From Mojavia pulchra JT2-VF2 (GTDB taxonomy: Bacteria; Cyanobacteriota; Cyanobacteriia; Cyanobacteriales; Nostocaceae), in assembly GCA_019359325.1 (NCBI GenBank), contig JAHHHN010000042.1, positions 1 to 38,691 on the forward strand: 38,691 nt of DNA. Direction: 5' to 3'. The translations under genes and the position numbers were made by a program. Position 1 is the stretch's first letter. Every line of letters begins with the position of its first letter. The notes under the pieces were generated by a model. The model searched no databases. It was given only the letters and a program-made list of their open reading frames with translations, and was not told where the DNA came from. Positions 26,043 through 34,618 of this stretch are shown in pieces.

Positions 26043-26627
26043 ATGTCTGAAAAAATCAATCCACTACGCCGCCGTTTTTTGGGCATTGCAGCCATGAGCA
26101 TTGCTGCTACACAGCTAGGTCGATTCGGTTCTGCGATCGCCCAATCGAGCCAAACACAACCAAAGGAAACTGCCACAACTCAACCCGGAACCGTACAGTC
26201 CACTGACCCAAACGCAACCCGCCCCTTTACCCGGAGTGCGAGGGACATTCGCGGTGCTTCACCGTATCTCCCGATCAAGAACGAACCCGCACCTAAGCTG
26301 ATCGTAGATCCCCCGATCCCTGAGGGGTTGGCCCAGGGGATCTTCTGGGCCCAGTACCGAGTAGAGAACTTGCGCATCGTACCCGTGTTTGGGGCCGGTG
26401 CCATCCAGATATCTCCACGGGTCGGGCATCTGCACATAACCGTCGATGACCTGCCCTGGTGGTGGGCGGATGCGAGTGACACCAACACAATCGACATAGC
26501 CGGACTGCCGCCCGGTCAACACAAGGTGAAGATCGAGTTGGTTGACCCTAATCACAAAGTCTTCCCCGGACAGGTGGTGACGCTGACGTTCACTGTACCT
26601 AACTACAAGCGCGCGCACGCGCACTAA
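26043..26627 (+). CDS. Exported DUF6130-like protein with Tat signal
   Basis: The 194-residue protein starts with a twin-arginine signal: PLRRRFLGIAAMSIAATQLG and a cleavage region SAIAQSS (Ala-x-Ala). A Thr/Gln-rich linker follows, then a compact beta-rich domain (~75-190) with PRVGHLHITVDDLPWWWADA and LPPGQHKVKIELVDPNHKVF, which I read as DUF6130; the function is unknown. His residues and Trp-rich loops could bind metal or ligand. The signal-coding part differs in base use from the GC-rich mature part and closely matches the start of the gene at 30662. GGAG precedes the ATG. Confidence 0.8.
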   Translation: MSEKINPLRRRFLGIAAMSIAATQLGRFGSAIAQSSQTQPKETATTQPGTVQSTDPNATRPFTRSARDIRGASPYLPIKNEPAPKLIVDPPIPEGLAQGIFWAQYRVENLRIVPVFGAGAIQISPRVGHLHITVDDLPWWWADASDTNTIDIAGLPPGQHKVKIELVDPNHKVFPGQVVTLTFTVPNYKRAHAH

Positions 26628-26776
26628 TGGAGCTTCTATGGCCCGACGGAGCAGAAGAGCATCCAAGACTGCTTCGAGCTTCGGCGCAACAGGCAATTGA
26701 ACCCCAAGCACTGGTGGGAGAGACCGTTGCTGCCAGCGTAGATCGAGTCGCCCGCCAGAGGTATTGGTACCGATGA
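26627..26776 (+). other. Possible 49-residue ORF coupled by TAATG
   Basis: An ATG overlapping the DUF6130 stop (TAATG) opens a 49-codon frame, MELLWPDGAEEHPRLLRASA onward. Another frame over the same bases reads FYGPTEQKSIQDCFELRRNR and ends HWWERPLLPA-stop, which looks equally protein-like. Neither has a recognised family. I take the segment as the remnant of a gene between DUF6130 and the nitrilase rather than a supported gene. Confidence 0.25.
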
Positions 26777-26807
26777 AACTAGTCTCAGCATGAGAGAGGA
26801 AGACACC

Positions 26808-27803
26808 GTGAGTACGATCGTTAAAGCTGCTGCCGTGCAGATCAGCCCCGTGCTGTACAGTCGGCAAGGTACCGTGGAAAAGGTCGTGAAGAAGATTCGT
26901 GAGCTGGGTCAACAAAGCGTCCAGTTCGCCACTTTCCCCGAAACCATCATTCCCTATTACCCCTACTTCTCCTATGTGCTAGCCCCGTTCGCGTTGGCAA
27001 AGGAACATCTGCGGTTGCTTGAAGAGTCGGTTACGGTGCCGTCTGCTGAAACCCAGGCGATCGCTGAAGCCGCGAAGAAAGCAAACATGGTCGTTTCGCT
27101 CGGCGTTAATGAGCGCGACGGCGGCTCGATCTACAATACGCAACTTCTCTTCGACGCAGACGGTACGCTGATCCAGCGCCGCCGCAAGCTTACGCCGACT
27201 TATAACGAGCGGATACTCTGGGGCCAGGGTGACGGGTCGGGTCTGCGTGCCATCAATAGTGCCGTTGGGCGCATCGGACAACTTGCCTGCTGGGAGCATA
27301 ACAATCCTTTGGCGCGTTACGCCCTGATCGCCGATGGTGAGCAAATCCACTCGGCGATGTATCCGGGATCATTCGCCGGCCAGATGTTCGCAGAGCAAGC
27401 GGAAATTAACGTCCGCCAGCACGCCCTTGAATCCGCTTGCTTTGTCGTCTGTGCGACCGCGTGGCTGGATGCCGATCAGCAAGCTCAGATTATGCAGGAT
27501 ACGGGTTGTGCGATCGAGCCGATTTCGGGTGGCTGCTTCACGGCCATCGTGAGTCCCGACGGCCGGATCATCGGTGAGCCGCTCAAAGCGGGCGAAGGCG
27601 AAGTGATTGCCGAGCTTGACTTTGCCCAGATCGATGCCCGCAAGCGGCTCATGGACGCACGGGGTCATTACAGCCGCCCTGAACTGCTCAGTTTGCTGAT
27701 CGATCGGACGCCCACATCGCCTGCCCATGAGCGCATCGCACACCCCAAGTCTGATGTCTCGCGCGCGGTCGTTGATGAGGAGAGAACCGTCGAAGTTCTC
27801 TAA
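26808..27803 (+). CDS. Nitrilase (carbon-nitrogen hydrolase, Nit6803-like)
   Basis: A 331-residue nitrilase-branch enzyme that hydrolyses nitriles to carboxylic acids and ammonia. The catalytic triad is visible: Glu45 in FPETIIPYYPYF, Lys127 in RRRKLTPTYNER and Cys161 in LACWEHNNPLARYAL. The sequence follows the aliphatic nitrilase known from Synechocystis (AAAVQISPVLYSRQGT, then LGVNERDGGSIYNTQLLFDA). Start: an ATG at 26790 is possible, but AGGAAG sits six bases before GTG 26808, and homologues begin near here. GC-rich codons suggest acquisition. The genes usually clustered with Nit1C nitrilases (radical SAM, AIR-synthase-like) are absent. Confidence 0.92.
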   Translation: MSTIVKAAAVQISPVLYSRQGTVEKVVKKIRELGQQSVQFATFPETIIPYYPYFSYVLAPFALAKEHLRLLEESVTVPSAETQAIAEAAKKANMVVSLGVNERDGGSIYNTQLLFDADGTLIQRRRKLTPTYNERILWGQGDGSGLRAINSAVGRIGQLACWEHNNPLARYALIADGEQIHSAMYPGSFAGQMFAEQAEINVRQHALESACFVVCATAWLDADQQAQIMQDTGCAIEPISGGCFTAIVSPDGRIIGEPLKAGEGEVIAELDFAQIDARKRLMDARGHYSRPELLSLLIDRTPTSPAHERIAHPKSDVSRAVVDEERTVEVL

Positions 27804-27846
27804 TGCCACCGTACCTATCGGAACGCAACTACAGGAAGGTCAGCAT

Positions 27847-28938
27847 ATGTCCAAAAAAATCAATCATAATCGCCGCTACTTCCTAACAACCATGCTTACA
27901 ACTATTGCTGCCACTCAGCTTGGCATAATCGGCTGCACTACACAACATGCTACATCAGCAATGACTAAGTTACCGATTGAAGGCGAACTGCCTTCTCTTG
28001 TCGGCGCGATCGCGTGGCTTAATTCAAAGCCATTAACGGTTGACGGACTGCGTGGAAAAGTCGTGCTGATCAACTTCTGGACTTATACCTGCATCAATTG
28101 GCTGCGCCAACTTCCTTATGTTCGCGCGTGGGCCGAGAAGTATAAGGATCAGGGCCTAGTAGTAATTGGTATACATACGCCGGAGTTTGAATTCGAGAAG
28201 AATATCGATAATGTCCGCCGAGCCTCAACAGAAATGAAAATTGACTATCCGATCGCCGTAGATAACGATTATGCGGTGTGGCGTGCTTTCGGAAACCGTT
28301 ATTGGCCGGCCCTTTATTTTGTAGACACGCAAGGACGCATTCGTCATCACCAATTCGGCGAGGGCGAGTATGAGCAATCGGAAAAGGTAATTCAACAACT
28401 ACTGTCTGAGTCTGGAACTGGCCGTGTCGGTCAGGAAATAGTCGAAGTCGATGCTCGCGGTTTTGAGGCTGCTGCCGATTGGAACAGCCTGAGATCGCCT
28501 GAAAACTACCTTGGCTACGAAAGAACGGAGAATTTTGCGTCTCCTGGGGGCGCGGTGTTAAACAAGCCTCATTTATATACCACCCCCACGCAATTGAAAC
28601 TTAATCAATGGGTGCTTTCGGGCGATTGGACAATCGGAAGACAAGCCATTGTACTGAACAAGTCCGGCGGGCGGATCGCGTACCGCTTCCACGCCCGCGA
28701 CCTTCATCTCGTCATGGGGCCGGTCGAGCCAGGAACGTCCGTGCGGTTTCGCGTACTTGTAGACGGGCAGCCAGCAGTTGCGGTTCGTGGGCTTGACGTT
28801 GATGGGCAAGGCGAAGGCACAGCTACCGAACAGCGGTTATACCAACTGATCCGACAGCCGAAGCCCATCAGCGATCGACAGTTCGAGATCGAGTTTCTAG
28901 ATTCCGGGGTGGAAGCTTTCGCGTTCACGTTCGGTTGA
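27847..28938 (+). CDS. Exported DipZ/TlpA-like thioredoxin protein with CINW site
   Basis: The 363-residue protein has a twin-arginine signal (HNRRYFLTTMLTTIAATQLG) ending in a lipobox-like IIGC (Cys30), so it may be a lipoprotein. A redoxin domain follows (VVLINFWTYTCINWLRQLPY, IGIHTPEFEFEKN, WPALYFVDTQGRIRHHQFGE) and then the DipZ-type C-terminal beta domain (~205-363). In DipZ/TlpA the site is C-I-N-C; here it is Cys82-Ile-Asn-Trp85, so the resolving cysteine is absent. Thiol-disulfide exchange would need a monothiol mechanism. Start: ATG 27847; AAGGT lies upstream. The signal sequence is related to those at 26043 and 30662. Confidence 0.85.
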   Translation: MSKKINHNRRYFLTTMLTTIAATQLGIIGCTTQHATSAMTKLPIEGELPSLVGAIAWLNSKPLTVDGLRGKVVLINFWTYTCINWLRQLPYVRAWAEKYKDQGLVVIGIHTPEFEFEKNIDNVRRASTEMKIDYPIAVDNDYAVWRAFGNRYWPALYFVDTQGRIRHHQFGEGEYEQSEKVIQQLLSESGTGRVGQEIVEVDARGFEAAADWNSLRSPENYLGYERTENFASPGGAVLNKPHLYTTPTQLKLNQWVLSGDWTIGRQAIVLNKSGGRIAYRFHARDLHLVMGPVEPGTSVRFRVLVDGQPAVAVRGLDVDGQGEGTATEQRLYQLIRQPKPISDRQFEIEFLDSGVEAFAFTFG

Positions 28939-28987
28939 TAACGCAAACAGATACGTCTTCGCAACGAGCGACAAGAAGGTAAATGAT

Positions 28988-29923
28988 ATGACGATAAAAT
29001 CTTCACATGACAGCCCAATTCTCGTGACCGGAGCGGCAGGTGATCTCGGTGCGATCGGCCGCAACCTCACCGCAATGCTGCTCACCAAGGGGCATAAGGT
29101 GCGCGCCTTAGTTAGGCGAGAGGATGAACGCGCTGAGAGCCTACGCCAGCTTGGAGCCGAGGTTGTGCAGGGCGATCTGACCGACCTTGCCTCAATGCAC
29201 CGCGCGATCGCAGGGGTTGCGCGCATCTATTTTGGAATGTCGGTCTCGGCGGCTTATCTCGAAGCCACAGTTAACACTGCTGCGGTGGCGCGCCACCACG
29301 GGGTTGAAGCCTTCGTGAATATGTCGCAGATGACAGTGACGCAGATGAGCATCACCGAAACTACCCCGAGTCCACAGCACAAGCTGCACTGGCTTGCAGA
29401 ACAGGCATTAGCGTGGTCGGGTCTGCCTGTCGTCACAGTGCGGCCAACAGTCTTCCTTGAGGGCTTCTTCCTGCGTCTGGCTGCTGCTGGCATCCGGGAC
29501 AGCGATGAACTGGCACTGCCGCTAGGTAACGGCAAGACCTCGCCTATTTCGGCTGTGGATGTGGCGCACGCTGTTTCCGCGCTCCTCGACGACCCTACCT
29601 CGCACATTGGTCATGTTTACAATCTCACCGGATTTGAGTCAGCCGATTTGGAACACTACGCCCGCGTCTTTTCCGAGGCACTCGGTCGAAAGATCCGCTA
29701 TCGTAATGTGCCGCTCTCCGAGTGGGTTGATACGCTTCGTAAGTTTGGGGTGCCGACGCACCTCGTCAACCACGTCGCGGTGATGGCTGAACTTCACGCG
29801 CAGGGGCGGTATGACCGCATGACGGATGACCTGTACAAGCTCACCGGCAAGACACCAATGAGCTTGTACGACTTTGTAAAATTGCACGCTGATGAATTCA
29901 CACGCAGTAAAGCCACGCTTTGA
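28988..29923 (+). CDS. NmrA-type NAD(P)-binding protein
   Basis: A 311-residue atypical SDR. The start contains ILVTGAAGDLGAIGRNLTAM, a glycine-rich dinucleotide motif with an insertion, followed by GHKVRALVRREDERAESLRQ, VVQGDLTD and later TVRPTVFLEGFFL. This is the NmrA/TMR pattern of redox-sensing or quinone-reductase-like proteins (as in QOR2). No YxxxK is evident. Possible roles are NADPH sensing or reduction of quinones. GAAGGTAAATG lies around the start. It is GC-rich, in line with its neighbours. Confidence 0.85.
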   Translation: MTIKSSHDSPILVTGAAGDLGAIGRNLTAMLLTKGHKVRALVRREDERAESLRQLGAEVVQGDLTDLASMHRAIAGVARIYFGMSVSAAYLEATVNTAAVARHHGVEAFVNMSQMTVTQMSITETTPSPQHKLHWLAEQALAWSGLPVVTVRPTVFLEGFFLRLAAAGIRDSDELALPLGNGKTSPISAVDVAHAVSALLDDPTSHIGHVYNLTGFESADLEHYARVFSEALGRKIRYRNVPLSEWVDTLRKFGVPTHLVNHVAVMAELHAQGRYDRMTDDLYKLTGKTPMSLYDFVKLHADEFTRSKATL

Positions 29924-29980
29924 GGCTTTGTCGGTTCCTCATGCTGGGGTTGTCAATTTCAACAAGAAAGGAGTTTTCAA

Positions 29981-30577
29981 ATGCGATCTGACATTGTTCC
30001 AGGGGCGGTCTTCCCCGACTACGAACTGCCCGACCACACCGCGAAACGCCGGAAGCTCTCCGATCTGCAAGGTCAACATCCGATGATTCTCGTCCTCAGC
30101 CGTGGAGGGTACTGCCCCAAGGATCGCCGACAGGCTGAGGGGCTGGTTCAACTCCATCGTGAGCTTGAGGTTGCATATTGCCGACTGGTCACAATTAGCA
30201 CCGACAACATCACCGAGACGAATGAATATCGCAGTGGTGTCGGTGCCCACTGGCCCTTCCTCTCCGACGCGGGACGCAAAATCCAAAAAGACCTCGACAT
30301 TGCCGAATACACAGACCCGCTCCACAATCCCATGATCCCCTACACGATCGTCCTCGAAACGGGTCTGGTCATTTATAAAATCTACATGGGCTACTGGTTT
30401 TTCGGGCGACCCACTCTCGAAGAACTCCGCCAGGATCTGCGCGCCATTCTCAGGAAATGCCGACCGGACTGGGACATCACAACGCCCGAATTGAAAGCGG
30501 CGTGGCAGGAAGGCCACAAAGGCCTCTTCTACCCATACGGCAAAACCTACGCCCAAACGATCGGTGAACAGGACTAG
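29981..30577 (+). CDS. Peroxiredoxin-like (AhpC/TSA redoxin) protein
   Basis: A 198-residue thioredoxin-fold protein: VFPDYELPDHTAKRRKLSDL at the start, then LVLSRGGYCPKDRRQAEGL with a candidate peroxidatic Cys45 followed by Arg residues, LVTISTDNITETNEYRS and IPYTIVLETGLVIYKIYMGY. The usual Thr three residues before the cysteine is not there, so peroxidase activity is not certain. A second Cys near 65 could serve as partner. The C-terminus carries a Trp/Lys-rich extension. It has a strong ribosome-binding site (AAAGGAG). It probably removes peroxides formed by the oxidases in the island. Confidence 0.82.
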   Translation: MRSDIVPGAVFPDYELPDHTAKRRKLSDLQGQHPMILVLSRGGYCPKDRRQAEGLVQLHRELEVAYCRLVTISTDNITETNEYRSGVGAHWPFLSDAGRKIQKDLDIAEYTDPLHNPMIPYTIVLETGLVIYKIYMGYWFFGRPTLEELRQDLRAILRKCRPDWDITTPELKAAWQEGHKGLFYPYGKTYAQTIGEQD

Positions 30578-30661
30578 GCGCAAAGCTATCACACTCAAGG
30601 AGGCATACCAGTTAATCTCACACTGGAAGCCATCAGTGTCTTCTCAAAAGAGGCAGAGAAT

Positions 30662-31714
30662 ATGTCCGAAGAAATCAACCATGCCCGCCGCCGCTTCATT
30701 GGCACTGCGGCCATGACCGTTGCTGCTACACAGCTAGGCCAATTTGGTTCTGCGATCGCCCAATCAAGCCAAACAAAACCAGCCGTTCTGTCCAGGATGA
30801 AGTCGGGGACAAACACATCATTTGGCTCACTCAAGCAGATCGATGCTGGTGTGCTGAATGTTGGATACGCTGAAGCGGGTTCTGCGAATGGCCGTCCAGT
30901 AATCCTCCTACACGGCTGGCCCTACGACATTTACAGCTATGTTAATGTTGCCCCTTTGTTGGCATCGGCGGGGTATCGCGCGATCATTCCGTATCTGCGC
31001 GGCTATGGCACAACGCGCTTTCTTTCAAGCGAGACATTCCGGAATGGGCAGCAGTCAGCGATCGCAGTCGATATCATCGCGTTAATGGATGCGCTCAGGA
31101 TCGAGAAGGCGATCATCGGCGGGTTTGATTGGGGAGCGCGAACAGCCAACATTATCGCGGCACTCTGGCCTGAACGGTGCAAGGCACTTGTCTCGGTGAG
31201 CGGCTATCTGATCGGCAGCCCTGAAGCCAACAAGACACCACTACCGCCGCAGGCCGAACTCGAATGGTGGTATCAATTTTATTTTGCGACGGAGCGCGGG
31301 CGCGCGGGCTACGAAAAATATCGGCATGACTTTAACAAGCTCATCTGGCAGCTTGCTTCGCCGCAATGGCACTTCAATGATGCGACGTTTGAGCGTAGTG
31401 CCGCATCCTTTAAAAATCCAGATCACGTCCAAATTGTCATCCATAACTATCGCTGGCGGCTGGGACTCGCCAAAGGTGAGTCGAAGTATGACGAGATTGA
31501 GAAGCGGCTCGCCGCAGCCCCTGAAATCGCCGTACCCACCATCACTCTTGAAGGTGATGCCAACGGTGCGCCGCATCCAGATGCCAGTACCTACGCAAGG
31601 AAATTCTCAGGCAAATACGCACACCGGGTCATCAACGGCGGCATCGGACACAACCTACCTCAGGAAGCACCGCGAGAGTTTGCCAAAGCTGTCGTCGAAG
31701 TTGACGGTTACTGA
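30662..31714 (+). CDS. Exported alpha/beta hydrolase (epoxide hydrolase/dehalogenase type)
   Basis: The 350-residue protein has a twin-arginine signal (HARRRFIGTAAMTVAATQLG, SAIAQSS) and a mature alpha/beta hydrolase. Visible features: oxyanion segment ILLHGWPYD (~82-90), nucleophile elbow GGFDWGARTAN with Asp156 instead of Ser, and a late GGIGHNLPQEAP bearing the catalytic His. An Asp nucleophile is typical of epoxide hydrolases and haloalkane/fluoroacetate dehalogenases. The signal segment is ~80% identical in DNA to that of the DUF6130 gene although the mature proteins are unrelated. AAGAGG precedes the ATG. An epoxide-hydrolase gene follows after 53 bp. Confidence 0.87.
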   Translation: MSEEINHARRRFIGTAAMTVAATQLGQFGSAIAQSSQTKPAVLSRMKSGTNTSFGSLKQIDAGVLNVGYAEAGSANGRPVILLHGWPYDIYSYVNVAPLLASAGYRAIIPYLRGYGTTRFLSSETFRNGQQSAIAVDIIALMDALRIEKAIIGGFDWGARTANIIAALWPERCKALVSVSGYLIGSPEANKTPLPPQAELEWWYQFYFATERGRAGYEKYRHDFNKLIWQLASPQWHFNDATFERSAASFKNPDHVQIVIHNYRWRLGLAKGESKYDEIEKRLAAAPEIAVPTITLEGDANGAPHPDASTYARKFSGKYAHRVINGGIGHNLPQEAPREFAKAVVEVDGY

Positions 31715-31767
31715 CTGGGTTTAGCCTAAGTTGTGAAACCGACAATTTGCAGCAAAGAGAAAACACC

Positions 31768-33099
31768 ATGACCAAACTGAAAAAAGTACATTACAAAACC
31801 AAAGCCCACACCGCGGGTACCTTCGTCCTGTCACGACTCCTCGCCGCGCTCTTGGCGGCAACGGTGTTTCTGGCACTGCCCGCTCGCTTGCTTGCACAGC
31901 AATTCGGCCAGACCGGCGCACAAACCCAGGTTACGGGCAAGGCGATCTCGACCGAAGACAAAGCCATCCGTCCCTTCCGCGTCCACTTCCCGCAAGAGGT
32001 GATCGTCGATCTCCGCAAACGCATTGCAGCGACCCGGTGGCCTGACAAGGAGACTGTTGCTGACCAGTCGCAGGGCGTGCAACTGGCGACAATGGAGGAA
32101 CTTGTCCGTTACTGGGGAACGAAGTACGACTGGCGCAAAGCCGAGGCGAAGCTGAATGCTTTACCGCAGTTTGTAACGAACATCGACGGATTGGACATTC
32201 ACTTTATCCACGTCCGCTCCAAAAATCCTAACGCTTTGCCGTTGCTCGTCACGCACGGATGGCCTGGCTCGGTATTTGAACAGCTAAAGATTATCAGCCC
32301 ACTGACCGACCCGACGGCCTACGGGGGTCGCCCAGAGGATGCCTTCGACCTAGTTATCCCGTCGATTCCTGGCTACGGCTTCTCCGGCAAGCCGACGGAC
32401 ACCGGTTGGGACTCCGACCGCATCGCGCGAGCCTGGGCGGAGCTGATGAAGCGCCTTGACTACACCCGCTACGTTGCCCAGGGCGGCGATTGGGGGTCTC
32501 CCATCTCTAGTGCGATGGCGCGCCAGGCACCAACAGGATTACTCGGCATCCACATCAACTTGCCGGCGACGATACCGCCAGAGGTGGCCACGGTACTCGC
32601 CGGCGGCGGGCCTGCGCCGACGGGACTCTCCGAGAAGGAACGCGCGGCATTCAACTCACTAGACGCGTTAAAGAACAAACGGGCTTACGCTGCGGTGATG
32701 GGTACGCGACCGCAGACAGTCGGGTATGGACTGACGGACTCGCCGATCGGACTCGCTGCGTGGATGCTCGGGCATCCAGGCTTCGCGCAGTGGACGTACA
32801 GCGAAAAGTCCCCGACGAAAGATGAGGTGCTGGACAACATCACACTGTACTGGCTGACGAACAGCGCGGTCTCGTCAGCTCGGCTGTACTGGGAGAACAA
32901 CACCAACATCTTGAACGCGGCCGCGCAAAAGACCACCGATATCTCGCTCCCGGTGGCCATCACGGTATTTCCCGAGGAGGTATATCGAACTCCACAAACT
33001 TGGGCCCAGCGTGCCTATCGTCATCTAATCTATTTCCATGAGGCTGACAAGGGCGGACACTTCGCAGGGTGGGAACAGCCTCAGCTCTTCTCTGAGTAG
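31768..33099 (+). CDS. Exported epoxide hydrolase, C-terminus cut by an in-frame TAG
   Basis: A 443-residue protein with a hydrophobic signal (LSRLLAALLAATVFLALPAR, LLAQQ). An epoxide hydrolase N-terminal domain (~66-175) contains IRPFRVHFPQEVIVDLRKRI and the alpha/beta hydrolase core THGWPGSVFEQL; nucleophile Asp241 lies in QGGDWGSPISS, and the late His in KGGHFAGWEQP. The protein ends QLFSE; directly after the TAG (33097-33099) the frame continues IRAAFRSLR and stops at 33127. Family members usually end in such an RAAFRSLR tail, so the stop looks like a recent nonsense change that removes nine or ten residues. Start: ATG 31768 rather than TTG 31747. Confidence 0.87.
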   Translation: MTKLKKVHYKTKAHTAGTFVLSRLLAALLAATVFLALPARLLAQQFGQTGAQTQVTGKAISTEDKAIRPFRVHFPQEVIVDLRKRIAATRWPDKETVADQSQGVQLATMEELVRYWGTKYDWRKAEAKLNALPQFVTNIDGLDIHFIHVRSKNPNALPLLVTHGWPGSVFEQLKIISPLTDPTAYGGRPEDAFDLVIPSIPGYGFSGKPTDTGWDSDRIARAWAELMKRLDYTRYVAQGGDWGSPISSAMARQAPTGLLGIHINLPATIPPEVATVLAGGGPAPTGLSEKERAAFNSLDALKNKRAYAAVMGTRPQTVGYGLTDSPIGLAAWMLGHPGFAQWTYSEKSPTKDEVLDNITLYWLTNSAVSSARLYWENNTNILNAAAQKTTDISLPVAITVFPEEVYRTPQTWAQRAYRHLIYFHEADKGGHFAGWEQPQLFSE

Positions 33100-33183
33100 A
33101 TCCGCGCAGCGTTCAGGTCACTACGTTAGTTCAAGACTAATTGATTTACACGACAAATAGTAGATAAGGAGAATTAAGTAACA

Positions 33184-34560
33184 ATGGAAACAGCAGATGT
33201 AATTGTGATTGGAAGCGGTCAGGGCGGAGTTCCACTTGCGGCTGACTTTGCCAAAGCAGGTCGAAAAGTCGTTCTATTTGAGCGTGATGCGTTGGGTGGC
33301 AGTTGCGTAAACTATGGCTGTACTCCTTCTAAAGCCTTTTTAGCTGCTGCCCATGCCGCAGGTCGCGCTCGACAAGCTGCAAAGCTAGGCATACACGCGC
33401 TCCTTGAAGTTGATTTTTCTGCGGTGATGGAGCGTGTACGTGGCATTCGCAGCCAGTTTAATCAGGGTACTAAGCGGCGATTAGAGAGTGCAGGGGTTAG
33501 AGTTGTCCACGCTGAGGCAACTTTCATCGGAGAGCGAACTGTAAGCGGAGGCGGTGTGACGGTGCAGGCTCCGCTCATTGTGATCAACACAGGAACATCC
33601 TCTAACATTCCTGAGATTCCTGGTTTAGCTGGAACCCCTTATCTCACTAACCGAAATTTCTTTGATTTGCAGCAAATTCCCCCCCGGTTGCTCGTGGTCG
33701 GTGGAGGCTATGTTGCCTTGGAGTTAGGGCAAGGAATGGCGCGTTTAGGGAGTCAGACCGAATTAATTGTACGGGGCGATCGCTTGCTGGCTCACGAAGA
33801 ATCTGATGTTAGTGCTGTGCTTGGTGATGCCTTTGAGCAAGACGGAATTGGACTGCATTTCAACGTGACTGTTCAGCAGGTTGCTTATACTAACGGTGTG
33901 TTTAGCTTAATGCTGAATAATGGTGAAGTACTGGATGGAGAAGCATTGCTGATTGCGACTGGCCGCAAACCGAATACTGGGGCATTAAATTCTGCGGTGA
34001 CAGGCGTTGAATTAGATGCACAGGGTTTTATTAAAATCGACGATCAGTTTCAAACAACTTGCCCTGGAATTTATGCGATCGGAGACGCTGCCAAGCAGCC
34101 TGCTTTTACCCATGTTTCTTGGGAAGACTATCGTCGCTTGAAAGCTATTTTGTGTGGCGAACACCGGACACGAAATGATCGGGTGTTAGGCTATGCCGTC
34201 TACACTGAGCCGCAAGTGGGTCGGGTAGGGATGACGCTAGAGCAGGCTCACAAACAGGGCATTACTGCCCGCGAAGTCACTCTGCCGATGGCTCATATCG
34301 CTCGTAGCATTGAGTGGGGACACGATCTAGGCTTCTACCGCATGGTCATCGACACCGACACAAATTTAATTTTAGGAGCAACGCTGGTTGGGTACGAAAC
34401 GGCTGAACTCGTGCATGTCTTTTTGTCACTTATAGAAGCTAAAGCAACATGGCAGGTACTCGAACAATCGGTTCACATTCACCCAACTTACGGTGAGGCA
34501 TTGCCCAGCCTCGCCAGGCTACTCGTTGGAGATGATATGCCAACCTGTCCCAATATGTAA
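33184..34560 (+). CDS. Mercuric-reductase-like pyridine nucleotide-disulfide oxidoreductase
   Basis: A 458-residue FAD/NAD(P)H flavoenzyme. The FAD motif is VIVIGSGQGGVPLAA, the redox disulfide is Cys41/Cys46 in GGSCVNYGCTPSK, the NAD(P) motif is LLVVGGGYVALELGQGMARL, and YAIGDAAKQPAFTH plus a C-terminal HIHPTYGEALPSL supply the His-Glu pair from the partner subunit. It lacks the N-terminal HMA domain and, as far as can be seen, the C-terminal vicinal Cys pair needed for mercury transfer. A general disulfide or quinone reductase is therefore more likely than true MerA. AAGGAG precedes the start. It is the last gene of the island; base use is closer to the cyanobacterial flanks. Confidence 0.88.
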   Translation: METADVIVIGSGQGGVPLAADFAKAGRKVVLFERDALGGSCVNYGCTPSKAFLAAAHAAGRARQAAKLGIHALLEVDFSAVMERVRGIRSQFNQGTKRRLESAGVRVVHAEATFIGERTVSGGGVTVQAPLIVINTGTSSNIPEIPGLAGTPYLTNRNFFDLQQIPPRLLVVGGGYVALELGQGMARLGSQTELIVRGDRLLAHEESDVSAVLGDAFEQDGIGLHFNVTVQQVAYTNGVFSLMLNNGEVLDGEALLIATGRKPNTGALNSAVTGVELDAQGFIKIDDQFQTTCPGIYAIGDAAKQPAFTHVSWEDYRRLKAILCGEHRTRNDRVLGYAVYTEPQVGRVGMTLEQAHKQGITAREVTLPMAHIARSIEWGHDLGFYRMVIDTDTNLILGATLVGYETAELVHVFLSLIEAKATWQVLEQSVHIHPTYGEALPSLARLLVGDDMPTCPNM

Positions 34561-34618
34561 GAAATATCTGAATCGAAAGCTTAAAACAATAAACCAATTT
34601 ACAACAAAAGAGACTCTA

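Noticed and set aside
26259-26915. 218-residue minus-strand frame over DUF6130 and the nitrilase start
   Set aside because: It is antisense to two supported genes and has no recognisable domain.
26808-27803. Nit1C-type nitrilase biosynthetic cluster
   Set aside because: The enzyme is of the right branch, but the radical SAM, acetyltransferase and AIR-synthase-like genes that define the cluster are missing; the glycosyltransferase at 21562 is distant.
29939-30598. 219-residue minus-strand frame
   Set aside because: It is entirely antisense to the peroxiredoxin-like gene, which has a strong ribosome-binding site and family motifs.
33184-34560. True mercury resistance (merA)
   Set aside because: No HMA domain, no clear C-terminal cysteine pair, and no merR, merT or merP nearby.
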